Positions 1 through 11,548 are shown, counted from the first letter of the stretch. The stretch is DNA of 64,000 nt from Saccopteryx bilineata (GCF_036850765.1 NC_089495.1:205655847-205719846); one strand, 5' to 3'. Numbers and translations: made by a program. The notes: generated from the sequence alone by a model not told the origin.

Positions 1-194
1 GGTAGGACATGAGGGAAAAGGGGTGGACTCAATGGACCGGAGGTCCCAGTGGGGCTGAAGGGCTGTCTGACTCTGGTCCTGGAGAGAGTGATCAGGAGCA
101 TAGGAGGCGATGGTCATTGAGCTGGCTGCTTGAAATTGAGGTAATGGGCGGTGCTGAAGGCGACCGGTGTGACAGGTCAGCTGCTGTGACTGCC

Positions 195-405
195 GTGGTG
201 GAAAGGCCACATGCTGGAGCCCCGGTCAGTGAGCCTTCAAATAACCCCAGGCCTGGCCAACATGTGACTGCAACAAAGCACTGCCCAGCTGGCTCTTTCT
301 AGTCAGCGTTCCTGACGCACACACCAGTGAGGGGGAAAAAATGGTTGTTTTAAGCCATTGAATGTTGGAGTGGTTTGTGACTCAGCAATAATAACCAAAC
401 AGAAT
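195..405 (+). mobile_element. MLT1-like LTR remnant (3' end)
   Basis: The segment ends with a stretch resembling the MLT1 (ERVL-MaLR) LTR terminus: 'gttgttttaagccattgaa', then a diverged 'gtttgtgactcagcaataa'. The upstream part (catgtgactgcaac, tgcccagctgg) also resembles that consensus. It is old and lacks a clear 5' end. Bases 1-195 and 405-1250 show nothing else I can name. Confidence 0.5.
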
Positions 406-1271
406 TGCTGGTTCCACTGGGGTTTCAGGGGCGTATTCATGTCCTGAGGCATGGGTTTCCTGCAACACAGTGACTTCTCCCCTTCTTCCACCTGGGGTTG
501 GAGACAGCTGCGTTCCGAGAGGGTTAGCGACTTGCCCCAACCTGCACAGCTGGCGAGGAGTGCGTCAGGCTCCGAGCCCACGCACGCGGCTCCGAGCCTG
601 TCCTCTCACTGGCCTGGCACACGCGCGCTGCCCCCCGGGGCCCCGCCCGGCATGCACGGGGTCTGGTATGAGCAGGTAGGTTCACACCGAGCAGGGGGGT
701 GAGCTGTGCCCGGGGTTCTCTCTGCCTTCCATTTCCCTCCGTTCCTTCCTGCCTTTCCAGGTGTCTTGGATGTTTTAGTTCACGGTGGGGAGGACACGGG
801 CCATCTCTGTCCTCTGGGTGGCCGTTTAGTCTGCCAGTCGGTAGGCTCTGCTGGGCGCCTACCTTGGGGACGGACACTTCTCTAGGTTCTCCGTACCCAG
901 AAGGAAACAAATCAGGGTCCTGTTGGAATTCCGTCCAATGGGGAGAATATGCCTTAGCCAAGTCTGTCCTCGCCCGGGGGGTTGGGAGAGACCGGGGGAG
1001 GGGCACGATGAGAGCATAGCAAGAGAAGCCCACCCGGGGGAGGCAGGGAGGGGGTCGCTGACGGGCTGACCACGGAGGAGGAGAAGGGCGGGCACAGGTC
1101 CGAAGACAGGCACGTGCTGGGCACGTTAAAGGCCCCTGGAGAGCTCAGTGTGGCCTGGACATAACGTGGGGCGTGGGGAGCAGAGGGAGCATTGCAGGAA
1201 AAGAGATGAGGAGGGTGGGCAGGGTCCTGTGCACCAAGCAGAGGAGTGTAGCTTAAGAACCAGAGGAAGCC

Positions 1272-1614
1272 GCCTGACCAGGTGGTGGTGCAGTGGATAG
1301 AGCGTCAGACTGGGATGCGGAAGGACCCAGGTTCGAGACCCCGAGGTCGCCAGCTTGAGCGCGGGCTCATCTGGCTTGAGCAAAGAGCTCACCAGCTTGG
1401 ACCCAAGGTCGCTGGCTCCAGCAGGGGGTTACTCGGTCTGCTGAAGGCCACGGTCAAGGCACATGTGAGAAAGCAATCGAACAACTAAGAAGTCGCAACG
1501 CAACGAGAAACTGATGGTTGATGCTTCTCATCTCTCTCCGTTCCTGTCTGTCTGTCCCTGTCTATCTCTGCCTCTGTTAAAAATAAATAAATAAATAAAT
1601 AAATTAAAAAAAAA
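1272..1614 (+). mobile_element. Bat tRNA-derived SINE, long 'type A', full length
   Basis: The head has a tRNA-like A-box region (ggtggtgcagtggatagagc) and a B box (ggttcgagacc). The type A body follows, with repeated 'ctcatctggcttgagca' and 'gctggct' motifs, then a CT-rich tail and an (aaat)n end. A perfect 17-bp target-site duplication, aagaaccagaggaagcc, flanks it at 1255-1271 and 1615-1631. The perfect duplication implies a fairly recent insertion. Confidence 0.9.
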
Positions 1615-1690
1615 AAGAACCAGAGGAAGCCATGGGAGGTTTAAGCAAGGGAGCGGCTGCACATGATTTTACATTAATAAAAGGTCTCTG

Positions 1691-1888
1691 GCCCTGGCTG
1701 GGTAGCTCAGTTGGTTGAAGTATTATCCCACTATTTTTATCCTGATATACCATGGTTGAGGGTTCGATCCTCGGTCCGGGCACATACAAGAATCAACAAA
1801 TGAATACATACATAAATAAGTGGAACAACAAGTCAATGTGTCTCTTTAAAATCAATAGATACATTAAAAAAAAACTTTACAAAAAATA
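1691..1888 (+). mobile_element. Ves-like SINE, 'type C'
   Basis: The copy starts gccctggctgggtagctca, has a B box ggttcgatcc, then 'gggcacatacaagaatcaac' and an A-rich end. The short duplication tctctggc flanks it (1685-1692 and 1889-1896). About 14 extra bases between A and B boxes (near 1722-1745) distinguish it from the other type C copies here. Confidence 0.8.
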
Positions 1889-2279
1889 TCTCTGGCTGCT
1901 GCGTAGGGAGCAGGGAGCAGGAAGGAGGCAGGAACGGGCTTCCTGAGAGGGGGTGGCGGTGGAGGACGGAAGTGGTGTAGACCGAGAGGGAAGGGTCAGG
2001 TTGGGGCCTGCTTGGGGGTTGGGGTCACCACAGGGAGACCGAGGTGCAAAGGCAGTCCCCACCCCCAGCTCCCCCAGCCCACTGGGACTTTCTGACGCTT
2101 CTGCCCTGCGAGACAGCGCGTGGGCAGCTGGGTTGGGGGATGGGTGGCCAGGGAAGGTGACCCCTCACCTCCTGGTGATCTGTGACACGGACTTGGTCTT
2201 GACACGGTCTTGAAGGAGCCACGGGGATCTTGCTGGGCAAATGGAGCTTGTCCTTAGAGAACCGTTGAATCAGTCTCCA

Positions 2280-2500
2280 CTTAACGCCGGGCAGGCCACT
2301 TCTCCTCTGTGACCCTTAGTTTCTACCTCGGGAACACGGAGAAGGACAGCACCTGCCACACTCTGGTGACATCCCCCTTATTTTACAGATGGGGAAACAG
2401 CATCAGAGAGGAGGAGTATGCTGTCCTAGGGTCACCCATGAGTAAGGTCACAAGCCAGAATTGGAACCCAGGCCTGACCCTGTGCTCTTGACCTCTCAGC
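2280..2500. repeat. MIR SINE fragments
   Basis: Two diverged MIR pieces lie here. The core reads 'ttttacagatggggaaaca', followed by 'gtcacaagccagaattggaa'. They carry no gene function. Confidence 0.6.
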
Positions 2501-2639
2501 TCCCCCCGTGTACCTCTCCACCCTCTTCTCAGGGGGGGCCTTCAGGTTTCACCCAACATGTCTTCCCGGGAGCTGGGAGACTCACTTCTGCACTTGACAC
2601 TAATAGCAGAATTAGTCACATGGTGGATGAAGACAGTGT

Positions 2640-3130
2640 TGTATCTGATAAGTGCTTACGTTTAGAGGATACTTTACTTGAGGAAGAGAAGAGCACAAAC
2701 CGAATCTTAGAAGGTGGTCCGAGCAAAAGGCATTGAAACTCACAGTCTCATAAGGAAGGTGGACAAAAATCAAGTAAATATATAAGATATAGTCAGAGGT
2801 GAAGGAAAAGCAGACAGGGTCACAGACAGAAAGAGAATAGGGCAGAGCTCCATGGTGAGTATAGTCATGGAAGGCTTCCTAGAGGAGGTGGCATTTGAAT
2901 GGTGATCTGAATGAGTGAAGGAGCAAGTCCCGCAAGTATGGAGTAAGATTAGTCCAGGCAGAAGGAACAGCAAGTAACAGAGCCTTGAGGAAAGAGGACA
3001 GGCTTGGTGTGTTTGAGAAACAGCAAGGAAGCCAGTGTGGCAGTCAGGGAGCGTGTGAGAGGAGAGAGGAAGTTAGGACAGCCACTGTGTAAGGAATCAG
3101 AGTTTTATTCCCAGCGTAGCAGGGAGAAAA
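2640..3130 (+). repeat. Ancient mammal-wide interspersed repeat (unassigned)
   Basis: Phrases such as 'gtggcatttgaatggtgatc', 'ccaggcagaaggaacagcaa' and 'aagccagtgtgg' recur in related form at 7360-7900, 26770-27250, 30740-30960 and 31140-31600. All are copies of one old dispersed family whose name I do not assign. Confidence 0.5.
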
Positions 3131-3303
3131 CTTGAAGTTATTCTCTGGGGAAGCCCTCCTATGTTCTGTGTCCTTGCATGTGAGAAAAGCAGACGGCTAT
3201 ACTCTGAAGTCCCCTTTTCCAGTCAGTGGAAAGTGTCCTTTCTCTGCTCCAGTGTCAAAAAGGGCTGGTGGTGGAAACAAGTCAGACTGTAGTTTCCAAA
3301 AAA

Positions 3304-3322
3304 GTGCCACCAGGTGGCGACT
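3304..3322 (+). promoter_or_regulatory. CTCF-like binding motif
   Basis: The bases tgccaccaggtggcgact contain CCACCAGGTGGC, which fits the CTCF core CCASYAGRKGGC exactly. It sits in sequence I cannot assign to a repeat, just upstream of a MER5-like element. Occupancy is not shown by sequence. Confidence 0.5.
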
Positions 3323-3357
3323 CTAGGTTGTGTTTCTAACTTGGTTATTGATTCCAG

Positions 3358-3737
3358 AGTGGTGGTTCCTCACCCATCATTAGATCATCTGCAGGGCTTG
3401 TTAGAACACCAATGGCTGGACTCCACGTTCAGAAGGTCCAATCTGTAGTTCTGGGGTGAGACCCAAGAACCTGCATTTCTTTTTTTTTTTTTTTTTTTAT
3501 TTTTTTTATTTATTCATTTTTAGAGATGAGAGAGAGAGGGAGAGAGAAAGACAGAGGAGCTGGGAGCATCAACTCCCATATGTGCCTTGACCAGGCAAAC
3601 CCAGGGTTTCGAACTGGCAACCTCAGCATTTCCAGGTCGACGCTTTATCCACTGCGCCACCACAGGTCAGGCAGAACCTGCATTTCTAACAAGTTCCAGG
3701 TGATGTCGATGCTGCTGTTTTCGGGGATCCCACTGTA
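3358..3737 (+). mobile_element. MER5-like hAT-Charlie fossil, interrupted by a SINE
   Basis: The left part resembles MER5 ('gtggttcctcacc', 'cttgttagaac', 'gaacctgcatttct'). The right part after the SINE continues it ('ctaacaagttccaggtgatg', ending near 'cccactgtaa'). The type B SINE at 3481-3672 splits it, which gives the insertion order. Confidence 0.6.
3481..3672 (-). mobile_element. Bat tRNA-derived SINE, short 'type B'
   Basis: Read on the minus strand it begins cctgacctgtggtggcgcag, has a B box gttcgaaaccc, then 'ggcacatatgggagttgatg', a GA/CT tract and a long A tail (poly-T on the plus strand). A perfect 15-bp duplication, agaacctgcatttct, flanks it (3466-3480 and 3673-3687). Confidence 0.9.
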
Positions 3738-4164
3738 AACATCCCTGGTCGGAACTCTGAGGGAGAAACACAGGTGGGGTAACGGCAGCGTCCGACCTAA
3801 ACACTCCATATCTTCCCGTCATATTTAGAACTAAATCGAGGTCTCCTGCCAGACACCTCCCCACCCCATCCCCACCACGATCCGGTCCTGTTTCCTTCCC
3901 TCCCCTCACCCGCTGCCCGTTGCTAAGCTGTGGCCACAGTGTCCCTGGAAGTCTTTTCCAGAAGCAGGACCTTCGCAGGTGCTGTACCTCCCACCTTGGG
4001 AGCCCCCCTACCCCCGCTCTAAATTAACCAGTCACCTGTCTCCTCTCTCGACTTGAGGCCCTTGAAGGCAGGGACTATGTCTGCTTTACCCCGAGTGCCC
4101 AGGACGGTGTTTGGTAGCAAGTAGGCCCCCAGAAAATAATGGTCGAATAAATGACAAAAAACGG

Positions 4165-4430
4165 TGAAGGGACTAAGCTAGGAAGGCAGCAAACAGAACA
4201 ACTCACGGACACAGACAACAGCATGGTGATGACCAGAGAGCTGGGGGTGGGGGAGGAAGAACAGGGCACAGGGGACAAACGGTGATGGAAGGGGACTGGA
4301 CTTTGGGGCGGCGAGCACCCAATGTGACACACAGATGGCGTATTCCAGAATCGCACCCCTGAAACCTTTGTGATTTTATTAACCTCTGTCACCCCAGTCA
4401 ATCAATGAAAATGAAAGAAAAGGAGAGACT
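4165..4430 (+). mobile_element. L1 3'-end fragment
   Basis: The order of phrases matches the Laurasiatherian L1 3' end: 'ggacacagacaacagcatgg', 'ggtgatggaaggggactgga', 'gcacccctgaaacctttg', 'tgtcaccccagtcaatcaa'. A related, better-preserved copy lies at 32462-32690. It is 5' truncated and non-coding. Confidence 0.75.
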
Positions 4431-4612
4431 CGGGCAGGCTCTCCCAGAGAGGGGGCGGGTGAGCAGGGACTCCACGGGAGGGCTGCTCGTGGCCTGTGGA
4501 CTGCGGGACGCGCAGCCTCACCTCGCCGGGCCCTCGTCCCGGGCCCGATGGCCAGAGTGCTTGGGAGGCAGATAAAGACGAACAAGACCACGTTCACAAA
4601 TAGTCTGTGGTC

Positions 4613-4801
4613 GCCTGACCTGTGGTGGCGCAGTGGGGTAAAGCGTCGACCTGGAACACTGAGGTTGCCGGTTCGAAACCCTGGGCTTGCCTGGTCAAGG
4701 CACATATGGGAGTTGATGCTTCCTGCTCCTCCCCTTTCTCTCTCTCTCTCTCCCTTCTCTATAAAAAAAAATCAATAAAATTAAAAAAAAAACAAAAAAA
4801 A
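4613..4801 (+). mobile_element. Bat SINE, short 'type B'
   Basis: The head is gcctgacctgtggtggcgca, followed by gttcgaaaccctgggcttgc, ggcacatatgggagttgatg, CT-rich sequence and an A-rich tail. A 17-bp duplication with one mismatch, acaaatagtctgtggtc versus ...gcggtc, lies at 4596-4612 and 4802-4818. Confidence 0.9.
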
Positions 4802-5689
4802 ACAAATAGTCTGCGGTCCTGTGCGTGTCCCTCGCTCAGTGTCCAGCTCCCTGGGTGCGGGTGGTAGGGGCGGGGCTGCCACTCAGAGTTCAGGGTCGTT
4901 GGGCAGAGAGACGCGACACAGATCACAAGCCCAGGGGCATTCCACCCATGAAAGTGTATAAAGGTCTCCTACCGCCATTATTGCATTGCTCTCTCTCGGT
5001 TCAAAGAAATGATCCAACACTTGGAAGTAAAGCGAGAAGGAGGACAGCATGTCCTTTGAGTGACACGCTGGAAGCATCATCCAACAGGCCCACTCGAGGG
5101 CTTAGCATCTCTGGGGGGGGACAGATCTCTGTTGGACTTGTCATTTATCTTCTTATTTATGGGGGCCCACACTCAGTAAGGTCTGGGCTCGCTGGCAGAC
5201 TTAAGTGGCAAATCGTTCTTCTCCAGTAGAAGACATCACCGCACAGGTGACGCTGGCTTTGTCCTGTGGGACGCTAACCGGTTTCCCTTGGCGATATCTC
5301 AGCCTTTGGTCTCTCACTGGCTGTAAACCTTTCAGAAACTCGCCAGCACTTGGAAGCAGCCGCAGCACCGTCCTGGTCCTGCCGATGAGTTCATGCTAAT
5401 GAATTACATATGATTTCGGCACTCGCTCACTTTCTAGGGGTATGAGAGCCATGATTTTAACTTTTAGAAAACCAGCCTTTGGGACAGAGCGGTCCCATCT
5501 TTGTGAGAGGGACCGACCGTCTCTGTTGTCCATGGGGGTCTAGTGAAGCTCAGAGAGGTAGAGCGATTGTCTCTAGGATCAAGAGTGGTCCAGCTGGGAC
5601 ACGACCCTTGGCTGGCTTGACCCCAGGGTGCCCAATCCTTCAGCGATGTCCCATCCAGGTGCCCCATGCTGTTCGGGGCACTTGATAAA

Positions 5690-5950
5690 CTCATCTAATT
5701 TAATTCTCACAATTCAACAAATCCAAGGAAGGATTGCTCTTTTCATTTGACGGGTGAGGAAACTTGGAGAGAAGAGCTGGGAACGGAGTCACCCAGGGTC
5801 ACTGAACTCTCTTTGAAGCTGGTGTCTAGTACTTCGGGGTTGGATAGACCTGAGTTTCAACTCCAGCTCGGCACCCTTTCTGATGATGTGACCCCGGGCA
5901 AGTCACTCACCCAATTTCTCTGAGACACATTTTAAGACTGGAGAAAGAGC
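5690..5950. repeat. MIR SINE fragments
   Basis: Diverged MIR cores are visible ('gacgggtgaggaaactt', 'gagtttcaactccagctc', 'gggcaagtcactcaccca'). Bases 4820-5690 and 5950-6590 show nothing I can assign beyond short MIR-like shreds. Confidence 0.6.
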
Positions 5951-6589
5951 CCATCCCATGTGGTAGCTGTTGGTAATGTTTACAAACAACTCTAGGCCTG
6001 GGGCCCCCACAGCCTCAGTGTCACCAGCCTCTCTTGTTTCGGGATCAGGAGGGAAAGCGAAGTTGCCCTGGTATTGGCCGTTGTCAGGCGGGCCGGGATC
6101 CGGAGGATTCTGGAAGGATAGGCAGGTGCCTGAGGAAACGGGGTGTGTCGGGGGAGTAGTTGCTGAGCAAGAGTGTGGGGAGCTCCCCAGGGTGCTAGGT
6201 GGGTACAGGTACGGAGGGCTGGACAGGGACTCGTCCTGTCCTGTCGGCCAGGAACAGCAATAGAGCTGGGCTTTGGGCTGGCAGCCTGAAGCCTCCAAAT
6301 CTGTAAACTGGAATAAATATGGCTCTTCTCTATTTGGGGTTGTTATGAGGTCCCTGGTGGGGGGGGGCTTAGCTGGAGGTGTGCTGATGTAAGTGTTCTC
6401 TGGGACTTGACCCTTGTCACAAGCCCCTGACTGGCGCCTTTGTGAAACCTGAGGATGTTATCGAACGTTTAATGCTAATCATTTATTGATAAGGACGATG
6501 GTTTGATGGTAGATAGTATCCCTGAGAGCCTAGGTGTCCCTGGGAGGTTCTCCCGCAGAGCGCTGGGTTCATTGGGTCAGAAACAAGGC

Positions 6590-6760
6590 ACACATACTCA
6601 GCTGAGCGTGCGCCAAGCCCTTCCACGCTATTGCGTCGCATCCTCGTGTGAAGACCATTTCTGAGGCACAGAGAGGTTAAGTGACTTGCTGAAGGCGACA
6701 CAGCTAGTGAGCGACAGAGCTGTGTCTGGAGTACAGACAGTTGAGTCCCCCAACTGGCCT
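6590..6760 (+). repeat. MIR SINE
   Basis: 'gaggcacagagaggttaagt' and 'gacacagctagtgagc' are typical of the MIR core. Bases 6760-7360 are moderately GC-rich with no recognised gene or repeat. Confidence 0.65.
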
Positions 6761-7359
6761 CCAAGCGCAGAGATGGGTCACCCAGCAAGACGAGAGGCCA
6801 CGTGGAGGGACCCGAGGCTCCTCAGGCCACGCCTGCACTTCTCCTGTTCCCCATATCTGCCCCCTGGAGGCTGCTGGTGGTGAGGGGAGAGGCTGGGCTG
6901 TGGGACTTAGCCTGAGGGGGAGGCTCTAGGACCCAGGCCAGGAGGGTGGGGAAGGAGAGGGTGGAGGAAAGGCCCTTCTTCCCCCCCAGAGCAGCTGAGG
7001 GGAAAGATAAACGCTGGAGGAGATACAGCAGAGGGCCCAGATGAGGAGGAGAGGAAGAGGCTGGGAGCTGGAAAGAACAGCTGCAAGGGGAGGAAGCAGA
7101 GCCCGGAGTCCCAGGGGACACAGCTGGGTGGCGTGGGCGCAGGCCAGGCCCTCGGACTGGGGTTCTGGTCCCTGACCCCTGCCACTCCAGACTCTACAAG
7201 TGGCAGGACCCTGAAGAGAGCAGAGGCTTTGCCCCGACTGATGCCCCCATCACTCCTGTGCTAGGCGATCCTGGGGCCACGGAGGCAAGCCCAGGGTCCC
7301 TGCCCTTGGTGACTCACACACTCTGAGCCCAGCGGAATGACCAGATGGACACTGTCCAG

Positions 7360-7900
7360 GGCATGCATTCATGGGTTCCTTCATTCATTCTTCAACAAAC
7401 ATCTACGGAGGGCTCACAATGTTCCAGGCTGGGCTCCCAGCAGGAAACAAGGTCCCCCGGAAGAGAGACCAAGTTCCTCTTCAAGGAGCTGCCAATCCCG
7501 CGGGGAGGTAAAGCAAACCAGTGTACAATCTCACATCAGGCTGTAAAGCCGGCGAGGGGATGACAAGTGGTTGGAGCAGAGCTGTTTTCTGAGGGTGATC
7601 AAGGAGGACCTCTCTGAGGAGGTGACATTTAAGCAATGACCTGAAGAAAATGAGGCTGCGATGGCTATGTAAATCTGAGGAAGAGCAATCCAGGCAGAGG
7701 GAATAGCCAGTGCAAAGGCCCTGTGGCAGGAGCATGCCTGGCAGGGGAGAAGGGTGAAAGGCCAAGAGGCCAGTGTGGATGGAGACTGAGTGAGCGAAGT
7801 GAACGACGGACGATGAGGGCAGACAGGAGTGGCGAGGGCGGACGCAGGGAGCCCAGGGAGGCTCGTGCAGCTATCTGGTCACCGAGGATCGCAGCTTGGC
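7360..7900 (+). repeat. Ancient mammal-wide interspersed repeat (unassigned)
   Basis: It starts with 'ttcattcattcttcaacaaa' and continues through 'gaggtgacatttaagcaatg', 'gccagtgcaaaggccctg' and 'gaggccagtgtggatgga'. It belongs to the same old family as 2640-3130. Confidence 0.55.
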
Positions 7901-8079
7901 CAGCAACCAAGAGCACTAAATCTGGAAAGGAAAATAAATGTCTGGCATGGCCACTACCAGTCAGGCATTGTTCTCAGTGCTTGATATTTACTGTTCTTTC
8001 CATCCTCACTACAACTTTTGAGGTAGGTCTTTCTTTTTCTTAACGTACAGGTCCATTCATAACTTCACAGATGATCTCT

Positions 8080-8245
8080 TCTCCTCCCCCACTCTTTTAT
8101 TGAGTCAAAATTTAATAACATAAAATTAATCATTTAAAGTTGACAATTCAGTGGCAATTAGTACATTCACAATGGTGTACAACCACCACCTCTATCTGGC
8201 TTCAAAACATTTTATTGCTAAAAGAAAACCCCGTACCCACTTAAG
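8080..8245 (-). mobile_element. L1M fragment
   Basis: 'cttttattgagtcaaaattt', 'gacaattcagtggcaattag' and 'acaatggtgtacaaccacca' recall the antisense 3' region of old mammalian L1. An MIR-like fragment adjoins it at 8260-8330. Confidence 0.55.
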
Positions 8246-8259
8246 GTAAATAGTATTTT

Positions 8260-8720
8260 TATCCCCATTTTTCAAATGAGACTGGGCCCAGGTCGCACAG
8301 CCAGGAAGTGGACCAAGCTGGCTGCAGGCACCGGGAGGAACACGTGGACGAGCTCCCTAGGATGAGCTCCAGTCTCTGTGGGCATTCCCAGGTGCCAGCA
8401 CCAAACGGCCTCGTTGTAAGGAGGGCACGCCTGCGCCCCTGCTGGGATTGTGTCTTAGGAAAGCGGTGAGGAGCTCTTGAGGCCAGAAAAGAGGGAACCA
8501 TCTGGAAGTTTGAACAGTGGCCCCTGCACCCGCTCCCATGGGGGAGGGGTTGTTGGGGGGGTGTCTCTGGAGCCAGGCTGAGTCCAAATCCCCCTCCTTC
8601 TCCCACCTGCCAGCGCTGTGATCTTGAGCAAGACCCCTCTCCCTCCACCTTTCTCCTTTTCTGCGAAGCGGAGAGAATACGAGCACCCACGTCACTGAGT
8701 GCTGAGGCAAGTGAGTTACC
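8260..8720. repeat. MIR fragments and surrounding unassigned sequence
   Basis: MIR-like phrases occur at 8260-8330 ('gcacagccaggaagtgga') and about 8590-8720 ('gtgatcttgagcaagac'). A minus-strand open frame of 212 codons overlaps this stretch. It is unlike any protein I know and includes translated MIR, so I do not call a gene. Confidence 0.45.
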
Positions 8721-8989
8721 CCGGAATAGTATGTGCTCAACAAACAGCAGCCTGCGTTCAACATCGCAGCGCCCTCGGCTCCTGGAAATAAGTTCAGCAG
8801 GTGCCCAAACGCAACCCCTGCGCTGGGATTTAGGAACGGTGGGGAAGGAGGCGTCCCGCATTCCCCGAATAGAACAGTCTGACTGGTAAGCGATCACGGG
8901 TTCTCAAGGTTGTCAGCACGACGCTAATTTAAAAAACAAAACAAAACAACTGTATCAGGGTGTAACGAACATAAAATCGAAGGGACTCA

Positions 8990-9360
8990 AGGTTATCCAT
9001 CGTAAGTGCGTCTTTCCATAGGTTTTGACAAATGTATGCCCCGCCCCGCATAACTGCCATCCAATCAGGATACAAATCACTTCCGTCATTCCCCCACACA
9101 CCCCTCCCCCCCCAAAGCACCCTTGTGCCTCTCACCCATTAATCCCATCTCCTGGGCCCAGGCCACCATTAATTTTTCTGTCACTCTCGCTTGGTTTTGC
9201 CTCTTGAAGAATTTCACGTAAGTGGCATCAGATAGCGTGTGCTCCCTTCATGTGTCTCCACGTCTCCGAGATGCAACCATACTGTTGCAAGGATCACAGT
9301 TGCCCATTAGTATTCCCCAAATGCTGCTTACACACCTCCCATAGGTCATTATTTTATTTG
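8990..9360 (-). mobile_element. L1M fragment
   Basis: 'ttttgacaaatgtatgcccc', 'ggttttgcctcttgaagaat', 'aagtggcatcagatagcgtg' and 'ctccacgtctccgagatgca' follow the antisense order of an old L1 3' end. It is heavily diverged. Confidence 0.55.
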
Positions 9361-10767
9361 GTTAAGAGCCTGCCCCCAGTAACTGTCCAAATCCTCTGTC
9401 TTCCTTTCCTGACGCTCGGGCTGCAGCTCCATCCCATGAGCAGGAGAGCCTCGTTCTGAGCCGGTCCTGGGAGGGGTCCTGGGAGGCCATGAGAAGCCCT
9501 CACTCTTGGGATGGGCTGCCCCAGAACCAGCAAACCTCACTCTTGTCGGCATTGACTCCTCTTTTGGCAACGCTCTGCCATCTTCTCTGTCCTCTGTGGA
9601 CTCTCTCCCGGACGATGTCACCCAGCCCTGTGACTTTAATCCACCCATACCCTGATGATCCTTAAATGTCGGTCTGAAATGTCAGACCCTGAGCCCCAGA
9701 TGCTGACATCCACTGCCCGTCAGGGTGCCCTAACCTTCTCCTTCGGCACTTCTCCCAGCCTCAGTCAAGGGGCCACCCAACACCTGGGGACCTCCCTGTC
9801 CCTCCCACCTCCTCCTTGCTTCTTGTCCAGCAGCTGGTCCTGTTGACGCCACCTCTAACCTACATCTAGAATCTCATTCCCTCTCCTCAACCCCGCCACT
9901 GCCTGCATCTTCCTGTGGACCTGCTACAGCAGGAACCCCATCTGGTCCCACAAGCAATATCCATTTCAGGCTTGACAGCCGGCAGCCAGGGGCGGGTGGG
10001 GGCTTTTGAGGACACACAGCCGGGATCCCCAGGTCTAGACATAAGTCCTGCTTATGCTGCTACCCCTCGTGTGATACTCAGCCAGATTCCCCTCTCCGTC
10101 TCAGCCTCCTCCTCCTTAAAGTGGGGGTGAATGTGTCGGCCTCACTGGGCAGTTGAGAAGGTACAATGAGATAACATTGTCCACGCTGCAGGGAGGAGGA
10201 AAGGCCTCCAGGAGGAGGCGAGGATTTCCTGCCGCATCTACCGTGGGCCCAGCAGGGGCTTGGTTTTGGGGACGTGACCGCAGACATGAATACCCCATCC
10301 TTGCTCTCCGAGCTTTCGTGGTGGTAGAGCAGGAGACAGGGCAGGACAGCCCTGGCGGGGGGGGTGGCACACGGAAGGGTGCGGAGGTGGGACGGAGAGG
10401 AGGCATCAGCCACAGTCAGTCGTCCGTGGTGGCTGGCGGAGCAGGGATGGGGCAGGAAGGGCCGTCTCCTTCGCTCTGCCATGGGAGAACGTAGGGGAAC
10501 CCCAGACGTGCCGTTCAGCTCAGGGCTCCTGCCTGGGCACCGCTGGGGCTCCCTTTGTGGAGGGATGAGGAAGGAGCCCTGGCTCCCAGGCTATGGGGAG
10601 CCACCTTCCCGTTCCTGTCACAGAGCCCCCCTTTGTCTGGGAGCCCCAGCCCCAGGCTAGGAAGCTCCCCAGCAGGGACAAACCTTCCCAAGGGGCCAGG
10701 ACCCCGACAGTGTGCCCAGGTGCCCTGGCCTAGGGGTTAATAACAGAGTGCCCAGGTGCCCTGGCCT
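9361..10767. other. Intergenic, unassigned
   Basis: This is GC-moderate sequence with MIR-like shreds near 10060-10180. Several overlapping open frames exist on both strands but none resembles a known protein and none has splice or codon features that persuade me. Confidence 0.5.

Positions 10768-10819
<52 letters not shown>
10768..10819. repeat. (TG)n(AG)n compound microsatellite
   Basis: About 24 bases of TG repeats run directly into about 28 bases of AG repeats. Confidence 0.95.
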
Positions 10820-10822
<3 letters not shown>

Positions 10823-10884
10823 TGTGTGAGAGAGGATGAATGTGAGGATGTCTGAGTGCGTAGGGCATGACCGCTTTCTTCTGC

Positions 10885-11240
10885 TGGGACCAGGCAGCTG
10901 GACTAATAATGGTCCATTTCCCCAGGTCTGCAGGCCCCCTCCCGGCCCGCAGCTGCCCTGATGGGCCAGGTCAGCCCCCCCAGGAGCCCCCCGCCGCTCC
11001 CCACTCGGCTTTCCTTGTATTGTGCGCCGCCTGGTTCCTCTAGGAAATGGGGCGGCTGTTGGGTGCGGGGGCGGCCGCCAGCAGCCCCACCCCCTTCCCC
11101 CCATTGTCACTCCTGGCTTTGGCCCTTAGCCCCTGTAGCCGACACTAAAAATAGTCCGCTCTCAGGGAGACGGCCGCACCCCTGCAGTGGGCCTCCAGGC
11201 TTGGTGTGAGGTCAGGATTGCCAACACAGGGCTGCCCCCG
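10885..11240. promoter_or_regulatory. Possible muscle-type regulatory block (E-boxes plus MEF2 site)
   Basis: This GC-rich stretch has no recognisable repeat. It contains CAGCTG E-boxes near 10889 and 10942 and a perfect MEF2 consensus CTAAAAATAG at 11145-11154. The combination recurs in mesodermal and muscle enhancers. The call is inference from motifs only, and conservation is unknown to me. Confidence 0.3.
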
Positions 11241-11329
11241 GGGGTGGGGGGGTGGGGTGAGGGATCCCCCACAGGAGACTTAGGTCAAAGCACATCAGGG
11301 CCTTCAGGGTCACAAAGTGACCTCAGGTG

Positions 11330-11407
11330 GCCTTCTTCTCCTGTCTAAGCCTCAGTTTCCTCATCTGTAAAATGGGGATACAGATACCTGCCTGCTGGGG
11401 TTGCTCT
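11330..11407. repeat. MIR fragment
   Basis: 'cctcagtttcctcatctgt' followed by 'aaaatggggata' is the standard antisense MIR core. Confidence 0.7.
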
Positions 11408-11417
11408 GGTTGCTCTT

Positions 11418-11548
11418 TTTTTTATTGAATTCTTTGGGGTGACACTGGTTGATAAGATGACATAGGTTTCAGGTGCACAATTCTATAATACGCCATCTGT
11501 ATACAGTATACAGATGTATACAGTGTTCACCACCCCAAGTCAAGCAGT
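11418..11548 (-). mobile_element. 5'-truncated L1 3' end with target duplication
   Basis: From the left: poly-T, 'attgaattctttggggtgac', 'acataggtttcaggtgcaca', 'ataatacgccatctgtatac', 'gtgttcaccaccccaagtc'. This is the antisense L1 3' end. The flank gttgctctt repeats on both sides (11409-11417 and 11549-11557), as expected of target-primed reverse transcription. Bases 11560-12655 hold no assigned feature. Confidence 0.75.

Noticed and set aside
8259..8897. 212-codon minus-strand open frame
   Set aside because: It overlaps MIR pieces and matches no protein family I know; there is no promoter or splice support.
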